From Hymenobacter metallilatus (GTDB lineage Bacteria > Bacteroidota > Bacteroidia > Cytophagales > Hymenobacteraceae), in the NCBI RefSeq assembly GCF_003944705.1, contig NZ_RWIS01000009.1, forward strand, positions 124,001 through 188,000: a stretch of 64,000 nucleotides of DNA, written 5' to 3'. The notes below the pieces were generated by a model. The model had not been told where the DNA came from, searched no databases, and saw only the letters and a list, made by a program, of their open reading frames with translations. A program made the position numbers and the translations under genes. Of the stretch, positions 53,660 to 62,260 are shown one piece after another (positions within the stretch are counted from its first letter, which is position 1; every line of letters begins with the position of its first letter).

Positions 53660-54637
53660 ATGGAAGAAAAGCTGCTAGACGAAATTCCGTCGCTTGATTT
53701 GGCTGATTTCCGCTCCGGTGACCCCGAGCGCAAAGCCCGCTTCGTACAACAACTCGGCGAAGCGTATCAGAACATTGGCTTCATTGCCCTCAAAAACCAT
53801 GGCCTCACCGACGAGCAGACCCACCAGCTGTACGCCGACGTGAAAGCCTTCTTCTCGCTGCCCGACGACGTGAAGCAGCAGTACGAAAAGCCGGAGCTGG
53901 CTGGCCAGCGCGGCTACGTGAGCAAAGGCAAGGAGCACGCCAAGGGCCGCAACACCGGCGACCTGAAGGAGTTCTACCACGTAGGCCAGGAAGTGGATGA
54001 CCCCAACGACCCCATTGGGGCCGAGTACCCGGATAACATCTGGCCGGCCGAGCTGAGCAGCTTCCAGAACACAGCACTTACCACGTACAAAACCCTGGAG
54101 GCCGCCGGTAAGGATGTGCTACGGGCTATTGCGCTCTACCTCAAGCTGCCCGAGAACTACTTTGATGATAAGGTACGCAACGGCAACAGCATTCTGCGCC
54201 CTATTCATTACTACCCCATCGAAAACCCCGATGCCGTACCTGCCGATGCGGTACGCGCGGCCGAGCACGGCGACATCAACCTGATTACGCTGCTGATGGG
54301 CGCCTCGGCCGATGGCCTGCAGGTGAAGCGCCGCGACGACAAGTGGATTCCGATTACGGCCCTGCCCGACCAGATTGTGGTAAACGTGGGCGACATGCTG
54401 CAGCGCCTGACTAACGGGGTGCTGAAAAGCACCATTCACCGGGTGGTGAACCCGCCCCGGGAGAAGATGAACTCCTCGCGCTACAGCATTCCGTTTTTCA
54501 TGCACCCGCGCTCCGAGATGAGCTTGGCGGCCCTGGAAAGCTGCGTAACGCCCAACAACCCCAAAAAGGAAGCCGATATTACGGCCGGCGAATTCCTGAA
54601 TGAGCGGCTGATTGAGCTGGGCCTGAAGAAAAAATAG
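53660..54637 (+). CDS. Isopenicillin N synthase-like 2-oxoglutarate/Fe(II) oxygenase
   Basis: A 325-residue oxidase of the IPNS/DAOCS fold. N-terminal DIOX_N region (SLDLADFRSGDPERK, GFIALKNHGL), and iron ligands in EHGDINLITLL (HxD) and STIHRVVNPP (distal His), with RYSIPFF carrying the cosubstrate-binding Arg-x-Ser. Length and motifs match bacterial isopenicillin N synthase family proteins of unknown substrate; there are no antibiotic-synthesis neighbours, so the name does not imply penicillin synthesis. The ATG at 53660 (MEEKLLDEIPSLDL) is preferred over the in-frame start 32 codons earlier. A terminator follows. Confidence 0.9.
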   Translation: MEEKLLDEIPSLDLADFRSGDPERKARFVQQLGEAYQNIGFIALKNHGLTDEQTHQLYADVKAFFSLPDDVKQQYEKPELAGQRGYVSKGKEHAKGRNTGDLKEFYHVGQEVDDPNDPIGAEYPDNIWPAELSSFQNTALTTYKTLEAAGKDVLRAIALYLKLPENYFDDKVRNGNSILRPIHYYPIENPDAVPADAVRAAEHGDINLITLLMGASADGLQVKRRDDKWIPITALPDQIVVNVGDMLQRLTNGVLKSTIHRVVNPPREKMNSSRYSIPFFMHPRSEMSLAALESCVTPNNPKKEADITAGEFLNERLIELGLKKK

Positions 54638-54661
54638 CCCTGTCGTTGGAGCCTGATTACA

Positions 54662-54695
54662 CCGGCCCGCCTCCCTACCCGGAGGCGGGCCGGTT
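54662..54695 (+). terminator. GC-rich hairpin after the IPNS-like gene
   Basis: A 13-bp perfect stem CCGGCCCGCCTCC / GGAGGCGGGCCGG (54662..54674, 54681..54693) with a 6-nt loop; a weak T-stretch follows. Confidence 0.75.
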
Positions 54696-54841
54696 GCGTT
54701 ATAACCCACCACCTGCATACTCAGTGCAGGCGGCTAAGCAACAGGCAACCGTACAGTTAGCCCAAACTTTAAACTGTAGCCCGCGCTACATCCGCGGGCA
54801 ACCTGTATCTTGTCCGGCCCTCTTCCGCTTCTTTTTCCGTA

Positions 54842-56077
54842 GTGTTGCTTCCTTCGCCAGACGATATTCAATTGGCTCCTCCGCCCCGCCGTACGCAGCG
54901 GGTGAAACGAGTGCGCAATATCATCTTCCTGAAAGATGTGGCTGTGCTGGGCCTTACCGCCTTTGGCGGCCCCCAAGCTCATCTGGCCATGATGCTGCAG
55001 TTGCTGGTGGATAAGCGCCGCTACCTTAAAGCCGCCGAGTTGCTGGAGCTAACGGCGCTGTGCCAGATTCTGCCCGGCCCTACTTCTACCCAAACCATTA
55101 CAGCCATTGGGTTCCGGCTGGGCGGGCCCAACCTCGCCTACCTTACCCTACTGGTGTGGATGCTGCCGGCCGTGTGCATCATGACCGGCGCGGGCCTCAC
55201 CATCAGCTACCTGGATAAGGAGCAGGTAGCCCGGTTGGTGCAATACGTGCAGCCCGTGGCAGTAGGCTTTGTGGCGTACTCAGCCTACAAAATTGCCGAG
55301 AAGGTTATTCACACCAAGACTTCGGTGGCCCTGATGGTGGTAGCCGCCATGCTGGTGTACCGGTTTCAGGTGCCTTGGCTGATGCCAATTTTGCTGCTGG
55401 CCGGCGGTTTGGTTACCACCTTCCGCTACCGGCGTATGCCGCAGCAGGAGAAACAGCCCTTGCAGATTGAGTGGTCTAACTTTCTGCTGTGGCTGGGCGT
55501 GTTTATAGGAGCAGCCGTGCTGGGTCAGTACACGCAGTGGCTACCGGTGCGCCTGTTCGAGAATTTCTACCGTAACGGCAGCCTTGTGTTTGGTGGAGGG
55601 CAGGTGCTGGCTCCTTTGTTCTACACGGAGTTTGTAGAGTTCAAGCACTACCTGTCTTCCGAGGAGTTCCTGTCGGGCCTGGGCATGGTACAAGCCCTGC
55701 CGGGACCCAACTTCTCGTTTGCCTCCTACATTGGAGCGCTAGCCATGCGCCGGGAAGGCAGCGGGCTGGACGGGCAGTTGCTGGGGGCATTGGTAGGCGC
55801 AGCCGGCATCTTCATGCCCGGCACGCTGCTCATCTTCTTTCTGATCCGGTTCTGGGACCAGCTGAAACGGTACCGCGTCATCAAAGCCTCCCTGGAGGGC
55901 ATCAACGCCGTATCGGCCGGACTGGTGTGCGCCGCAACGTTTCTGCTGTATCATCCCCTCCCCGATAACCCCGTGAACCTGGGTCTCATTGCTGCCACAT
56001 TTCTGCTGTTGCTCTGGGAGAAAGTGCCTTCCTATGCCATTGTAGGCGCAGCACTGGTAGCAGGACTTATTTGGTGA
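54842..56077 (+). CDS. chrA: Chromate transporter (two fused CHR domains)
   Basis: Proton-linked chromate efflux protein of 411 residues in the inner membrane. Two homologous CHR halves are fused: the first has GLTAFGGPQAHLAMM and CQILPGPTSTQ, the second FGGGQVLAPLFYTEF and QALPGPNFSFASY, both with the family's PGP motif. About ten hydrophobic segments. The start is a GTG at 54842 (LLPSPDDIQLAPPPRR). The stop codon is directly followed by the left arm of a perfect inverted repeat. It appears solitary, which is common for chrA in this phylum; a substrate other than chromate is possible. Confidence 0.92.
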   Translation: MLLPSPDDIQLAPPPRRTQRVKRVRNIIFLKDVAVLGLTAFGGPQAHLAMMLQLLVDKRRYLKAAELLELTALCQILPGPTSTQTITAIGFRLGGPNLAYLTLLVWMLPAVCIMTGAGLTISYLDKEQVARLVQYVQPVAVGFVAYSAYKIAEKVIHTKTSVALMVVAAMLVYRFQVPWLMPILLLAGGLVTTFRYRRMPQQEKQPLQIEWSNFLLWLGVFIGAAVLGQYTQWLPVRLFENFYRNGSLVFGGGQVLAPLFYTEFVEFKHYLSSEEFLSGLGMVQALPGPNFSFASYIGALAMRREGSGLDGQLLGALVGAAGIFMPGTLLIFFLIRFWDQLKRYRVIKASLEGINAVSAGLVCAATFLLYHPLPDNPVNLGLIAATFLLLLWEKVPSYAIVGAALVAGLIW

Positions 56078-56078
56078 A

Positions 56079-56169
56079 ATAGAGAGATGGTGAAAGGGTG
56101 AGTTTGATGTTCAACCCGCGCGAATGGCGCAAACAGAACATCAAACTCACCCTTTCACCATCTCTCTAT
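56079..56169. repeat. Perfect 34-bp inverted repeat after chrA
   Basis: Arms 56079..56112 and 56136..56169 are exact reverse complements with a 23-nt GC-rich spacer. The arms are built of GAGAGATGGTGAAAGGGTGAG-like 7-nt steps. The left arm begins one base after the chrA stop; the right arm ends 11 bp before the rmlA stop codon. Confidence 0.92.
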
Positions 56170-56180
56170 CTCCCTACTGG

Positions 56181-57053
56181 CTACATCAGCAGCTGCTCGG
56201 GCAGGCGCATGAGGTAGTCGCCGTAACCGCTTTTGCGCAGGGGCTCGGCAATGCGGCGCAGCTGGTCGGCGTCGATGAAGCCCTGACGGTAAGCCACTTC
56301 CTCAATCGAGCCCACTTTCAGGCCCTGGCGCTGCTCCAGCACCCGCACAAACTCGCCGGCCTGCATCAGACTCTCGAAGGTCCCCGTATCGAGCCAGGCG
56401 GTGCCGCGGCCCAGGATGCCTACTTTCAGCTTGCCCCGGCGCAGGTACTCCTGGTTCACGTCGGTAATTTCGTACTCGCCGCGGGGGCTGGGCTTCAGGT
56501 CGCGGGCAATCTGCACCACGTCGTTGTCGTAGAAGTACAGGCCGGGCACAGCGTAGTTGCTCTTGGGCTTGGCCGGCTTCTCCTCAATGCTGAGAGCCTT
56601 GTTGTTGGCGTCGAACTCCACCACGCCGTAGCGCTCGGGGTCGTGCACGTGGTAGGCGTACACCACGCCGCCGTCGGGGTCGTTGTTGCTCTTGAGCAGC
56701 TCCTCCATGCCTTCGCCGTGGAAGATGTTGTCGCCGAGCACCAGCGCCACCTTATCCTGACCGATGAAGTCGGCACCCAGCACGAAGGCCTGGGCCAGCC
56801 CGTTGGGCACCTCCTGCACCACGTACTCGAAGCGGCACCCGAGGCTGCTACCGTCGCCGAGCAGCTTCTTGAACTGCGCTTGGTCGTGGGGCGTGGTGAT
56901 GATAAGGATTTCCCGGATGCCGGCCATCATCAGAATGGACAGCGGGTAATACACCATCGGCTTATCATACACCGGCATCATCTGCTTGGATACGGCCAGG
57001 GTGAGCGGGTGCAGTCGGGTGCCGGAACCGCCGGCGAGGATGATGCCTTTCAT
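56181..57053 (-). CDS. rmlA: Glucose-1-phosphate thymidylyltransferase
   Basis: Makes dTDP-glucose from glucose 1-phosphate and dTTP, the entry to dTDP-6-deoxysugars. The 290-residue enzyme starts at the ATG at 57053 with [39 protein letters not shown], the classic nucleotidyltransferase signature, then [32 protein letters not shown] and [15 protein letters not shown]. All family residues are in place. It is the last gene of the minus-strand island, downstream of the four-helix-bundle gene and the epimerase gene; rmlB lies three genes upstream. No rmlC or rmlD is present in the window. Confidence 0.96.
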   Translation of the reverse strand: MKGIILAGGSGTRLHPLTLAVSKQMMPVYDKPMVYYPLSILMMAGIREILIITTPHDQAQFKKLLGDGSSLGCRFEYVVQEVPNGLAQAFVLGADFIGQDKVALVLGDNIFHGEGMEELLKSNNDPDGGVVYAYHVHDPERYGVVEFDANNKALSIEEKPAKPKSNYAVPGLYFYDNDVVQIARDLKPSPRGEYEITDVNQEYLRRGKLKVGILGRGTAWLDTGTFESLMQAGEFVRVLEQRQGLKVGSIEEVAYRQGFIDADQLRRIAEPLRKSGYGDYLMRLPEQLLM

Positions 57054-57055
57054 TA

Positions 57056-57091
57056 GATAGGATGAAGGATGGAAGGATGAAGGATAAGGGA
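57056..57091. repeat. Heptad-type tract, left of the four-helix-bundle gene
   Basis: GGATGAAGGAT-type units (GATGAAGGATGGAAGGATGA) between the rmlA start and the four-helix-bundle gene. It is the imperfect reverse complement of the tract at 57498..57532 on the other side of that gene. Confidence 0.6.
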
Positions 57092-57117
57092 CTTTCGTTT
57101 CAAAAGCCAAATTCCTC

Positions 57118-57474
57118 TTATTCTTTGCGCAAGGTTTGGATGAGGGTGAAGACCTGACGGTGCACGGATTTGATTCTTTCCGCAGCTAGTTCAGCCCCTA
57201 CCGGAGTAGCAAATCCTAGCCGCTCTGCAATAGTGAGTTGAGTTATCAACTCCGTACACGAGCCGCTGGCGTAGTGCAGAAACTGAATAAATTCGGCGTT
57301 AGAGCCTCGCCCGGCCCCTTCACCAATGTTAGAGCCAACTGAAACGGCTGCCCTATTCATTTGGCTGATCAAATTGAATTTTTCAGAAGCAGGAAAAAGA
57401 GCAGTTAACTGATACACTTCTACGGCCAATTCAATGGCATCATGCCACACCCGCAATTTCCGGTAATCGTGCAT
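57118..57474 (-). CDS. Four-helix-bundle protein (S23/intervening-sequence type)
   Basis: A 118-residue helical protein of the family first seen as S23 encoded inside bacterial 23S rRNA genes. Landmarks: [61 protein letters not shown] and a C-terminal helical hairpin. Stand-alone copies are common in Bacteroidota, often next to nucleotide-sugar genes; the function is unknown. No rRNA is nearby. It is flanked by oppositely oriented heptad tracts, as if it had been placed into the spacer of one inverted repeat. It is on the same strand as its neighbours. Confidence 0.9.
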   Translation of the reverse strand: MHDYRKLRVWHDAIELAVEVYQLTALFPASEKFNLISQMNRAAVSVGSNIGEGAGRGSNAEFIQFLHYASGSCTELITQLTIAERLGFATPVGAELAAERIKSVHRQVFTLIQTLRKE

Positions 57475-57497
57475 GTCGTGAATAGTGTCGTTCTGTC

Positions 57498-57532
57498 CTT
57501 AATCCTTCATCCATTAATCCCTAATCCCTATA
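57498..57532. repeat. Heptad-type tract, right of the four-helix-bundle gene
   Basis: Units such as TTAATCCTTCATCC and TTAATCCCTAATCCC. It runs into the last codons of the epimerase gene (stop at 57514..57516). Complementary in orientation to the tract at 57056..57091. Confidence 0.6.
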
Positions 57533-58521
57533 AACGCTTGATTCTCTTTAAACCATGCCAGCGTCTTCTGCAAGCCTTCCTGAATGCGGATCTGGGGCTG
57601 GTAGCCGAGCAGGTTCTGGGCCTTGCTGATGTCAGCCAGGGAGTCTCGGATGTCGCCGGCGCGGTCGGGGCCGTACTCGGGGGTGATGTCGGAGCCGGCT
57701 TCGGCCTTGAGGATGTTGAACAGGTCGTTGAGGGAGGTGCGGTCGGCCACGGCCACGTTGTAGACCTGGTTCACGGCCTCGGGGTTCTGCACCAGCGCCG
57801 CCTTGATGTTGGCCTGCACGCAGTTCTCCACGAAGGTAAAGTCGCGCGTCTGGCCCCCGTCGCCGTTCATGCGGGGCGGCCGGCCTTCCAGCACGGCATC
57901 AATAAACAGCGGAATCACGGCCGCATACGCGCCATTCGGGTCCTGGCGCGGGCCGAAGATGTTGAAGTAGCGCAGCCCAATGATTTCCATGCCGTAGGTC
58001 TTGCCAAACACGTCGGCGTACAGCTCGTTGGCGTACTTGGTCACGGCGTAGGGCGAAAGGGGCTTCCCAATGCGGTCCTCCACCTTGGGCAAGGCCTTAT
58101 GGTCGCCGTACGTAGACGACGAAGCCGCGTACACGAAGCGCTTCACGCCTGCTTCCTTAGCTCCCACCAGCATGTTCACGAAGCCGCCCACGTTCACGTC
58201 GTTGCTCGTAATAGGGTCGTTGATGGAGCGCGGCACGGAGCCCAGGGCCGCCTGGTGCAGCACTACGTCAATGCCCTTGCAGGCGTCGATGCAGGTCTGC
58301 CGGTCCCGGATGTCGCCTTCGATAACGCGCAGGGCCGGGTTGCCTTCAAACAGTGCCACATTTTTGCGGAAGCCGTTGGAGAAGTTGTCCAGCACGCGCA
58401 CTTCTTTTGCGCCGTACTTCAGCAGATATTCCACCAGGTTCGAGCCGATAAACCCGGCCCCGCCGGTAACGAGGAAGCTCAGGTTATCGAGCGGCTGGTC
58501 GTGAAAAGGAGTGTTATACAT
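57514..58521 (-). CDS. UDP-GlcNAc/UDP-GlcNAcA C4-epimerase, WbpP/TviC-like
   Basis: Extended SDR of 335 residues. Cofactor motif VTGGAGFIGSNLVEYLL, catalytic SSSTYGD serine and YAVTKYANELY (YxxxK), FGPRQDPNGAYAAVIPLF and YNVAVADRTSLNDLF, a set typical of WbpP/TviC enzymes acting on UDP-N-acetyl sugars rather than of galE. With the WbpO/TviB-like dehydrogenase at 60962 it could supply UDP-GalNAcA, as in Vi-antigen and O-antigen synthesis. The leading MYNTPFHDQPLDNLSF is consistent with the family. Its start codon lies next to a repeat arm (58526). Confidence 0.88.
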   Translation of the reverse strand: MYNTPFHDQPLDNLSFLVTGGAGFIGSNLVEYLLKYGAKEVRVLDNFSNGFRKNVALFEGNPALRVIEGDIRDRQTCIDACKGIDVVLHQAALGSVPRSINDPITSNDVNVGGFVNMLVGAKEAGVKRFVYAASSSTYGDHKALPKVEDRIGKPLSPYAVTKYANELYADVFGKTYGMEIIGLRYFNIFGPRQDPNGAYAAVIPLFIDAVLEGRPPRMNGDGGQTRDFTFVENCVQANIKAALVQNPEAVNQVYNVAVADRTSLNDLFNILKAEAGSDITPEYGPDRAGDIRDSLADISKAQNLLGYQPQIRIQEGLQKTLAWFKENQAFIGIRD

Positions 58522-58525
58522 TTTT

Positions 58526-58636
58526 CAATTAAAAATTGAGAATTAAAAATTAAAAATTGGTTGCTAAAACCGCAGCAAAACAGCTTCTGTGAGCTGTCCG
58601 CGCAATTTTTAATTCTCAATTTTTAATTTTTAATTG
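58526..58636. repeat. AT-rich heptad inverted repeat
   Basis: Two 34-nt tracts (58526..58559 and 58603..58636) of AATTAAAAATT-type units; the second, reverse-complemented, is the first with its units reordered. They lie between the rmlB stop and the start of the epimerase gene, separated by 43 bp. The AT-rich composition is sharply different from the surrounding DNA. Confidence 0.8.
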
Positions 58637-58639
58637 ACC

Positions 58640-59692
58640 CTAGCGGTTGTACTGCTTCTGGTAGTAATCCTGGTAGGCGCCGCTGGTCACGTGGTCGAGC
58701 CACTCCTGGTTTTCCAGGTACCAGTCCACTGTCTGGCTCAGGCCCTGCTCAAACGTCACGGACGGTTTCCAGCCCAGCTCATTCATGATTTTGCTTGAGT
58801 CGATGGCATAGCGCAGGTCGTGGCCGGCACGGTCGGTTACGAACTTAATGAGCTTGCGCGAGGTCCCTTTTTCCCGGCCGGTTTTCTCGTCCAGGGTGTC
58901 GCAGAGCAGATGAATTAGTTCGATGTTGGCCCACTCGTTCACGCCGCCGATGTTGTAGGTTTCGCCCACTTTGCCTTTGTGGAACACGGCATCAATAGCG
59001 GTGGCGTGGTCCTTCACGAACAGCCAGTCACGCACGTTTTCGCCCTTGCCGTACACCGGAATGGCCTCGCCGTGCTGAATGCGGTGGATGGCCAGCGGAA
59101 TCAGCTTCTCGGGGAAGTGGTTGGGGCCGTAGTTGTTGGAGCAGTTGCTCAGCTTCACCGGCATGTGGTAGGTGTGGTGCCAGGCCCGCACGAAGTGGTC
59201 CGAGGATGCCTTGGAGGCCGAGTACGGCGAGCGGGGGTCGTAGCTGGTTTCCTCCGTAAACATTTCGGGGCCGAAGTCCAGGGAGCCATACACCTCGTCG
59301 GTGCTCACGTGGTAGAACACTTTGCCCTCGTAGCCCAGCGGCTTCCACAGGTTTTTGGCGGCGTTCAGCAGGTGCACCGTACCCAGCACGTTGGTCTTCA
59401 CGAAGGCCAGCGGATCGGTGATGCTGCGGTCCACATGGCTTTCGGCGGCCAGGTGAATCACGGCGTCAGGCTCTTCGGTGGCAAAGAGGTTATCCACAAA
59501 GGCCTGGTCGGTAATATCGCCTTTCACCAGGCGGTAGTTGGGCGCGTTTTCAATGTCGCGCAGGTTTTCGAGGTTGCCGGCGTAGGTCAGGGCATCCAGG
59601 TTCAGAATCTGATACTCCGGATACTTGGTCACGAACAGGCGCACCACGTGCGACCCAATGAAGCCGGCCCCGCCGGTGATGATGATTTTCAT
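58640..59692 (-). CDS. rmlB: dTDP-glucose 4,6-dehydratase
   Basis: Converts dTDP-glucose to dTDP-4-keto-6-deoxyglucose. The 350-residue protein has IITGGAGFIGSHVVRLFV, LDALTYAGNLENL, HLAAESHVDRSI, VSTDEVYGSL, the active-site Asp/Glu neighbours DFGPEMFTEETSYDPRSPYSASK with YxxxK, NNYGPNHFPEKLIP and VYGKGENVRDWLFV. The motif set is diagnostic for RmlB. It lies between galE and the WbpP-like gene; rmlA is further downstream. Repeats flank it on both sides. The fate of its product is unclear because no reductase, transaminase or epimerase for it is in the window. Confidence 0.96.
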   Translation of the reverse strand: MKIIITGGAGFIGSHVVRLFVTKYPEYQILNLDALTYAGNLENLRDIENAPNYRLVKGDITDQAFVDNLFATEEPDAVIHLAAESHVDRSITDPLAFVKTNVLGTVHLLNAAKNLWKPLGYEGKVFYHVSTDEVYGSLDFGPEMFTEETSYDPRSPYSASKASSDHFVRAWHHTYHMPVKLSNCSNNYGPNHFPEKLIPLAIHRIQHGEAIPVYGKGENVRDWLFVKDHATAIDAVFHKGKVGETYNIGGVNEWANIELIHLLCDTLDEKTGREKGTSRKLIKFVTDRAGHDLRYAIDSSKIMNELGWKPSVTFEQGLSQTVDWYLENQEWLDHVTSGAYQDYYQKQYNR

Positions 59693-59700
59693 GCTTTCAG

Positions 59701-59818
59701 GAGTAACTGAGTAATTGAGTAACGGAGTAGGCAGAGTTGAGTAACGGAGTAGCTGAGCAACTGAGTAATTCTATTCGGCAAGAACGAATTACTCAGTTAC
59801 TCAGCTACTCCGTTACTC
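59701..59818. repeat. Octad inverted repeat overlapping the galE stop codon
   Basis: GAGTAACTGAGTAATTGAGTAACGGAG-type 8-nt units. Arms 59739..59770 and 59787..59818 are reverse complements with one mismatch and a 16-nt spacer; extra units extend left to about 59701. The right arm covers the galE stop codon (59813..59815). Confidence 0.85.
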
Positions 59819-60838
59819 TACCAACGAAAGCTGCCACTTCCAGGCGCTGGCCAGCGAGTCTTCGAGCGAGGTAGTGCTTTGGAAACCCAATACCTCCACC
59901 GATTTGGTCACATCAGCATAAATGGCAGGTACGTCGCCGGGCCGGGGTGGGCCGATGGTGTAGTTGAGCTTTTGGCCGGTGGCCCGCTCAAAGGCCTGTA
60001 CCACTTCCAGCACTGAATTGCCCCGACCGGTACCTACGTTGAAGGTTTCTACGGTGTCGCCTGTCTTATCCAGAAGGCGCTGCACGGCTACTACGTGAGC
60101 CTTGGCCAGGTCTACCACGTGCACATAGTCCCGAATGTTGGTGCCATCGGGCGTGTCGTAGGTATTGCCATTAATAGTCAGCTGCTCCCGGATGCCGGCG
60201 GCCGTTTGGGTCACGTACGGAATCAGATTCTGGGGCACACCCAGCGGCAATTCCCCGATTTTGGCCGATATGTGCGCGCCAATGGGGTTAAAGTAGCGCA
60301 GCAGAATCGTGCGCAGCGTGTTGCCGGGGGCCGCCGCCACGTCGCGCAGAATATCCTCGCACATCTGCTTGGTAGCACCGTAGGGCGAGTTGGCCTTTTT
60401 TGTAGGCGTCAGCTCGGTTACGGGCAGTTGGTCGGGGATGCCGTACACGGTGCACGACGACGAGAATACCAGGGCTTCCACCCCAAACTCGCGCATCACT
60501 TCCAGCAAAGCCAGCAGGGAGCCCACGTTGTTCTGGTAGTATTCCAGCGGCTTCTGCAGTGACTCGCCCACGGCCTTGGAAGCCGCAAAGTGAATAACGC
60601 CGCGTAGGCTGCCTTCCTCGGCAAACACGGCCCGCAGGGCTTCCACGTCGTTGCAGTCGATGCGGTGCATTGGCACCTTCACGCCCAGAATCTCCTCCAC
60701 CCCGCGCAGCGCCGACTCCTGCGAGTTACTGAAGTTATCCACTATTACCGGCTGAAAACCAGCTTCGTACAGCTCCACCACCGCGTGCGAGCCAATATAG
60801 CCCGCCCCGCCCGTTACCAGTATTTTCGTTCGGTCCAT
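59813..60838 (-). CDS. galE: UDP-glucose 4-epimerase
   Basis: Interconverts UDP-glucose and UDP-galactose (and often the N-acetyl forms). About 341 residues from the ATG at 60838 (MDRTKILVTGGAGYIGSHAVVEL); the frame extends to 60931 over repeat DNA and is not used. Landmarks: VIVDNFSNSQESAL, IHFAASKAVGESLQKPL, FSSSCTVYG, SPYGATKQMCEDIL with YxxxK, RYFNPIGAH and IRDYVHVVDLAKAHV, FNVGTGRGNSVLEVV. These are standard GalE features. The stop is inside an inverted repeat; the gene is between rmlB and the dehydrogenase gene, in a same-strand order. Confidence 0.95.
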   Translation of the reverse strand: MDRTKILVTGGAGYIGSHAVVELYEAGFQPVIVDNFSNSQESALRGVEEILGVKVPMHRIDCNDVEALRAVFAEEGSLRGVIHFAASKAVGESLQKPLEYYQNNVGSLLALLEVMREFGVEALVFSSSCTVYGIPDQLPVTELTPTKKANSPYGATKQMCEDILRDVAAAPGNTLRTILLRYFNPIGAHISAKIGELPLGVPQNLIPYVTQTAAGIREQLTINGNTYDTPDGTNIRDYVHVVDLAKAHVVAVQRLLDKTGDTVETFNVGTGRGNSVLEVVQAFERATGQKLNYTIGPPRPGDVPAIYADVTKSVEVLGFQSTTSLEDSLASAWKWQLSLVE

Positions 60839-60845
60839 CTTTGTT

Positions 60846-60961
60846 GAAATAGTGAGATGGTGAAATAGTGAGATGGTGAGTTTGATGAGTGGGCGAAACA
60901 GACCGCGCCGACAGCGCAAGCAGAACATCAACTCACTATTTCACCATCTCACCATCTCACC
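60846..60961. repeat. Heptad inverted repeat between dehydrogenase stop and galE
   Basis: Left arm 60846..60887 (GAAATAGTGAGATGGTGAAAT units) and right arm 60926..60961 (TTTCACCATCTCACC units) are imperfect reverse complements. The right arm ends at the stop codon of the dehydrogenase gene (60962..60964). Confidence 0.82.
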
Positions 60962-62260
60962 TTACAGGCTCCAGTAGGCTAGGTCGTTGATCTGGCCGCG
61001 GAACAGGCCTTTGATGTCCACTACCACGGCGGGCTGGTTGGTGATGGACTTGAAGTAGTCCTCCGTCAGCTCGGTGTAGGGTTTGTGGCTCACGGCTACA
61101 ATAACTGCATCGTAGTCCTGGCGCATGTCAGCCTCCGGCGTCAGGCGGAAGCCATACTCATGGTGCAGCTCCGCAGAATCGGCGTGGGGGTCCACGATGT
61201 CCACGTTTACCGAGAAGTTTTTCAGCTCCTGAATCACGTCGGCCACCTTGGAGTTGCGGATGTCCTCCACATTTTCCTTGAAGGTCGCGCCCATCACCAG
61301 CACCCGGCTCTTGGCCACATCCTTACCCTGCTTAATCATCGTCTGCACGGTTTTACGTGCGATGTAAGCGCCCATGTTGTCGTTGGTAGTCCGGCCAGAC
61401 AGAATCACTTTGGCGTCGTAGCCCAGCTCCTTGGCTTTATACGTCAGGTAGTAGGGGTCTACCCCGATGCAGTGGCCGCCCACCAGGCCTGGCGAGAACT
61501 TCAGAAAATTCCACTTGGTACCGGCGGCTTCCAGCACCTCATAGGTGTTGATATTCATGCGGTCGAAAATCATCGACAGCTCGTTCATCAGCGCAATGTT
61601 TACGTCGCGCTGGGTGTTTTCAATGATTTTGGCAGCCTCAGCTACTTTAATGCTGCTGGCCCGGTGCACGCCAGCCTTTACCACCAGCTCGTAGGTCTTG
61701 GCAATTATGTCCAGCGACCCAGCGTCGCAGCCGGCTACTACCTTCACAATGCTGCTGAGGGTGTGCTCCTTATCGCCGGGGTTGATGCGCTCGGGCGAGT
61801 AGCCCACCTTGAAGTCGCCGTTGGCGAAGCTCAGGCCCGAGTGCTTTTCCATCACCGGAATGCAGTCTTCCTCGGTGCAGCCGGGATACACCGTGCTTTC
61901 AAATACCACGTAGTCACCCTTCTTCAATACCTTGCCCACCGACGACGACGCACCCAGCAAGGGCTTCAGGTCGGGCTGCGCATGCTCGTCGATGGGGGTA
62001 GGCACTGCCACAATGTAAAAGGTAGCCTCCCGCAGCACGTCCAAGGAATCCGTGAATTCAATATCACAGCCCTCGAAGTCTTTGGCTTCCAGCTCCCCAC
62101 TGGGGTCAATGTTATTGCGCATCAACTCCACACGCTTGGCGTTGATATCAAACCCGATTACCTTGATTTTGCGGGCGAATTCAAGGGCAATAGGCAAGCC
62201 CACGTAACCGAGGCCGATAACGGCCAGCTTGGCCTGTTTTTGGAGAAGTTGCTCGTACAC
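60962..62260 (-). CDS. UDP-N-acetylhexosamine 6-dehydrogenase, WbpO/TviB-like
   Basis: NAD-dependent nucleotide-sugar dehydrogenase of 432 residues forming a 6-uronic acid from a UDP-N-acetylhexosamine. Cofactor motif LAVIGLGYVGLPIALEFA, VAVPTPIDEHAQPDLKPL, STVYPGCTEEDCIPVME, SPERINPGDKEHTL, KVAEAAKIIENTQRDVNIALMNELS, the catalytic cysteine in GGHCIGVDPYYLTYKA, and VMGATFKENVEDIRNSKVADVI. The GDKEHTL and NTQRDVNIALMNELS segments fit the WbpO/TviB group. The start codon is GTG. It pairs with the WbpP/TviC-like epimerase in this island. Confidence 0.92.
   Translation of the reverse strand: MYEQLLQKQAKLAVIGLGYVGLPIALEFARKIKVIGFDINAKRVELMRNNIDPSGELEAKDFEGCDIEFTDSLDVLREATFYIVAVPTPIDEHAQPDLKPLLGASSSVGKVLKKGDYVVFESTVYPGCTEEDCIPVMEKHSGLSFANGDFKVGYSPERINPGDKEHTLSSIVKVVAGCDAGSLDIIAKTYELVVKAGVHRASSIKVAEAAKIIENTQRDVNIALMNELSMIFDRMNINTYEVLEAAGTKWNFLKFSPGLVGGHCIGVDPYYLTYKAKELGYDAKVILSGRTTNDNMGAYIARKTVQTMIKQGKDVAKSRVLVMGATFKENVEDIRNSKVADVIQELKNFSVNVDIVDPHADSAELHHEYGFRLTPEADMRQDYDAVIVAVSHKPYTELTEDYFKSITNQPAVVVDIKGLFRGQINDLAYWSL

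Noticed and set aside
53660..54637. Beta-lactam biosynthesis gene
   Set aside because: The protein has the IPNS-type fold motifs, but there is no ACV synthetase or other pathway gene, and most bacterial family members have other roles.
57118..57474. Remnant of a 23S rRNA intervening sequence because of the S23-like gene
   Set aside because: No rRNA sequence lies nearby; stand-alone S23-like genes are common in this phylum.
57056..60961. Possible CRISPR array or direct-repeat array in the nucleotide-sugar island
   Set aside because: Repeats are short degenerate 7-8-nt tracts in inverted pairs with gene-length gaps, with no regular spacer and no cas genes.
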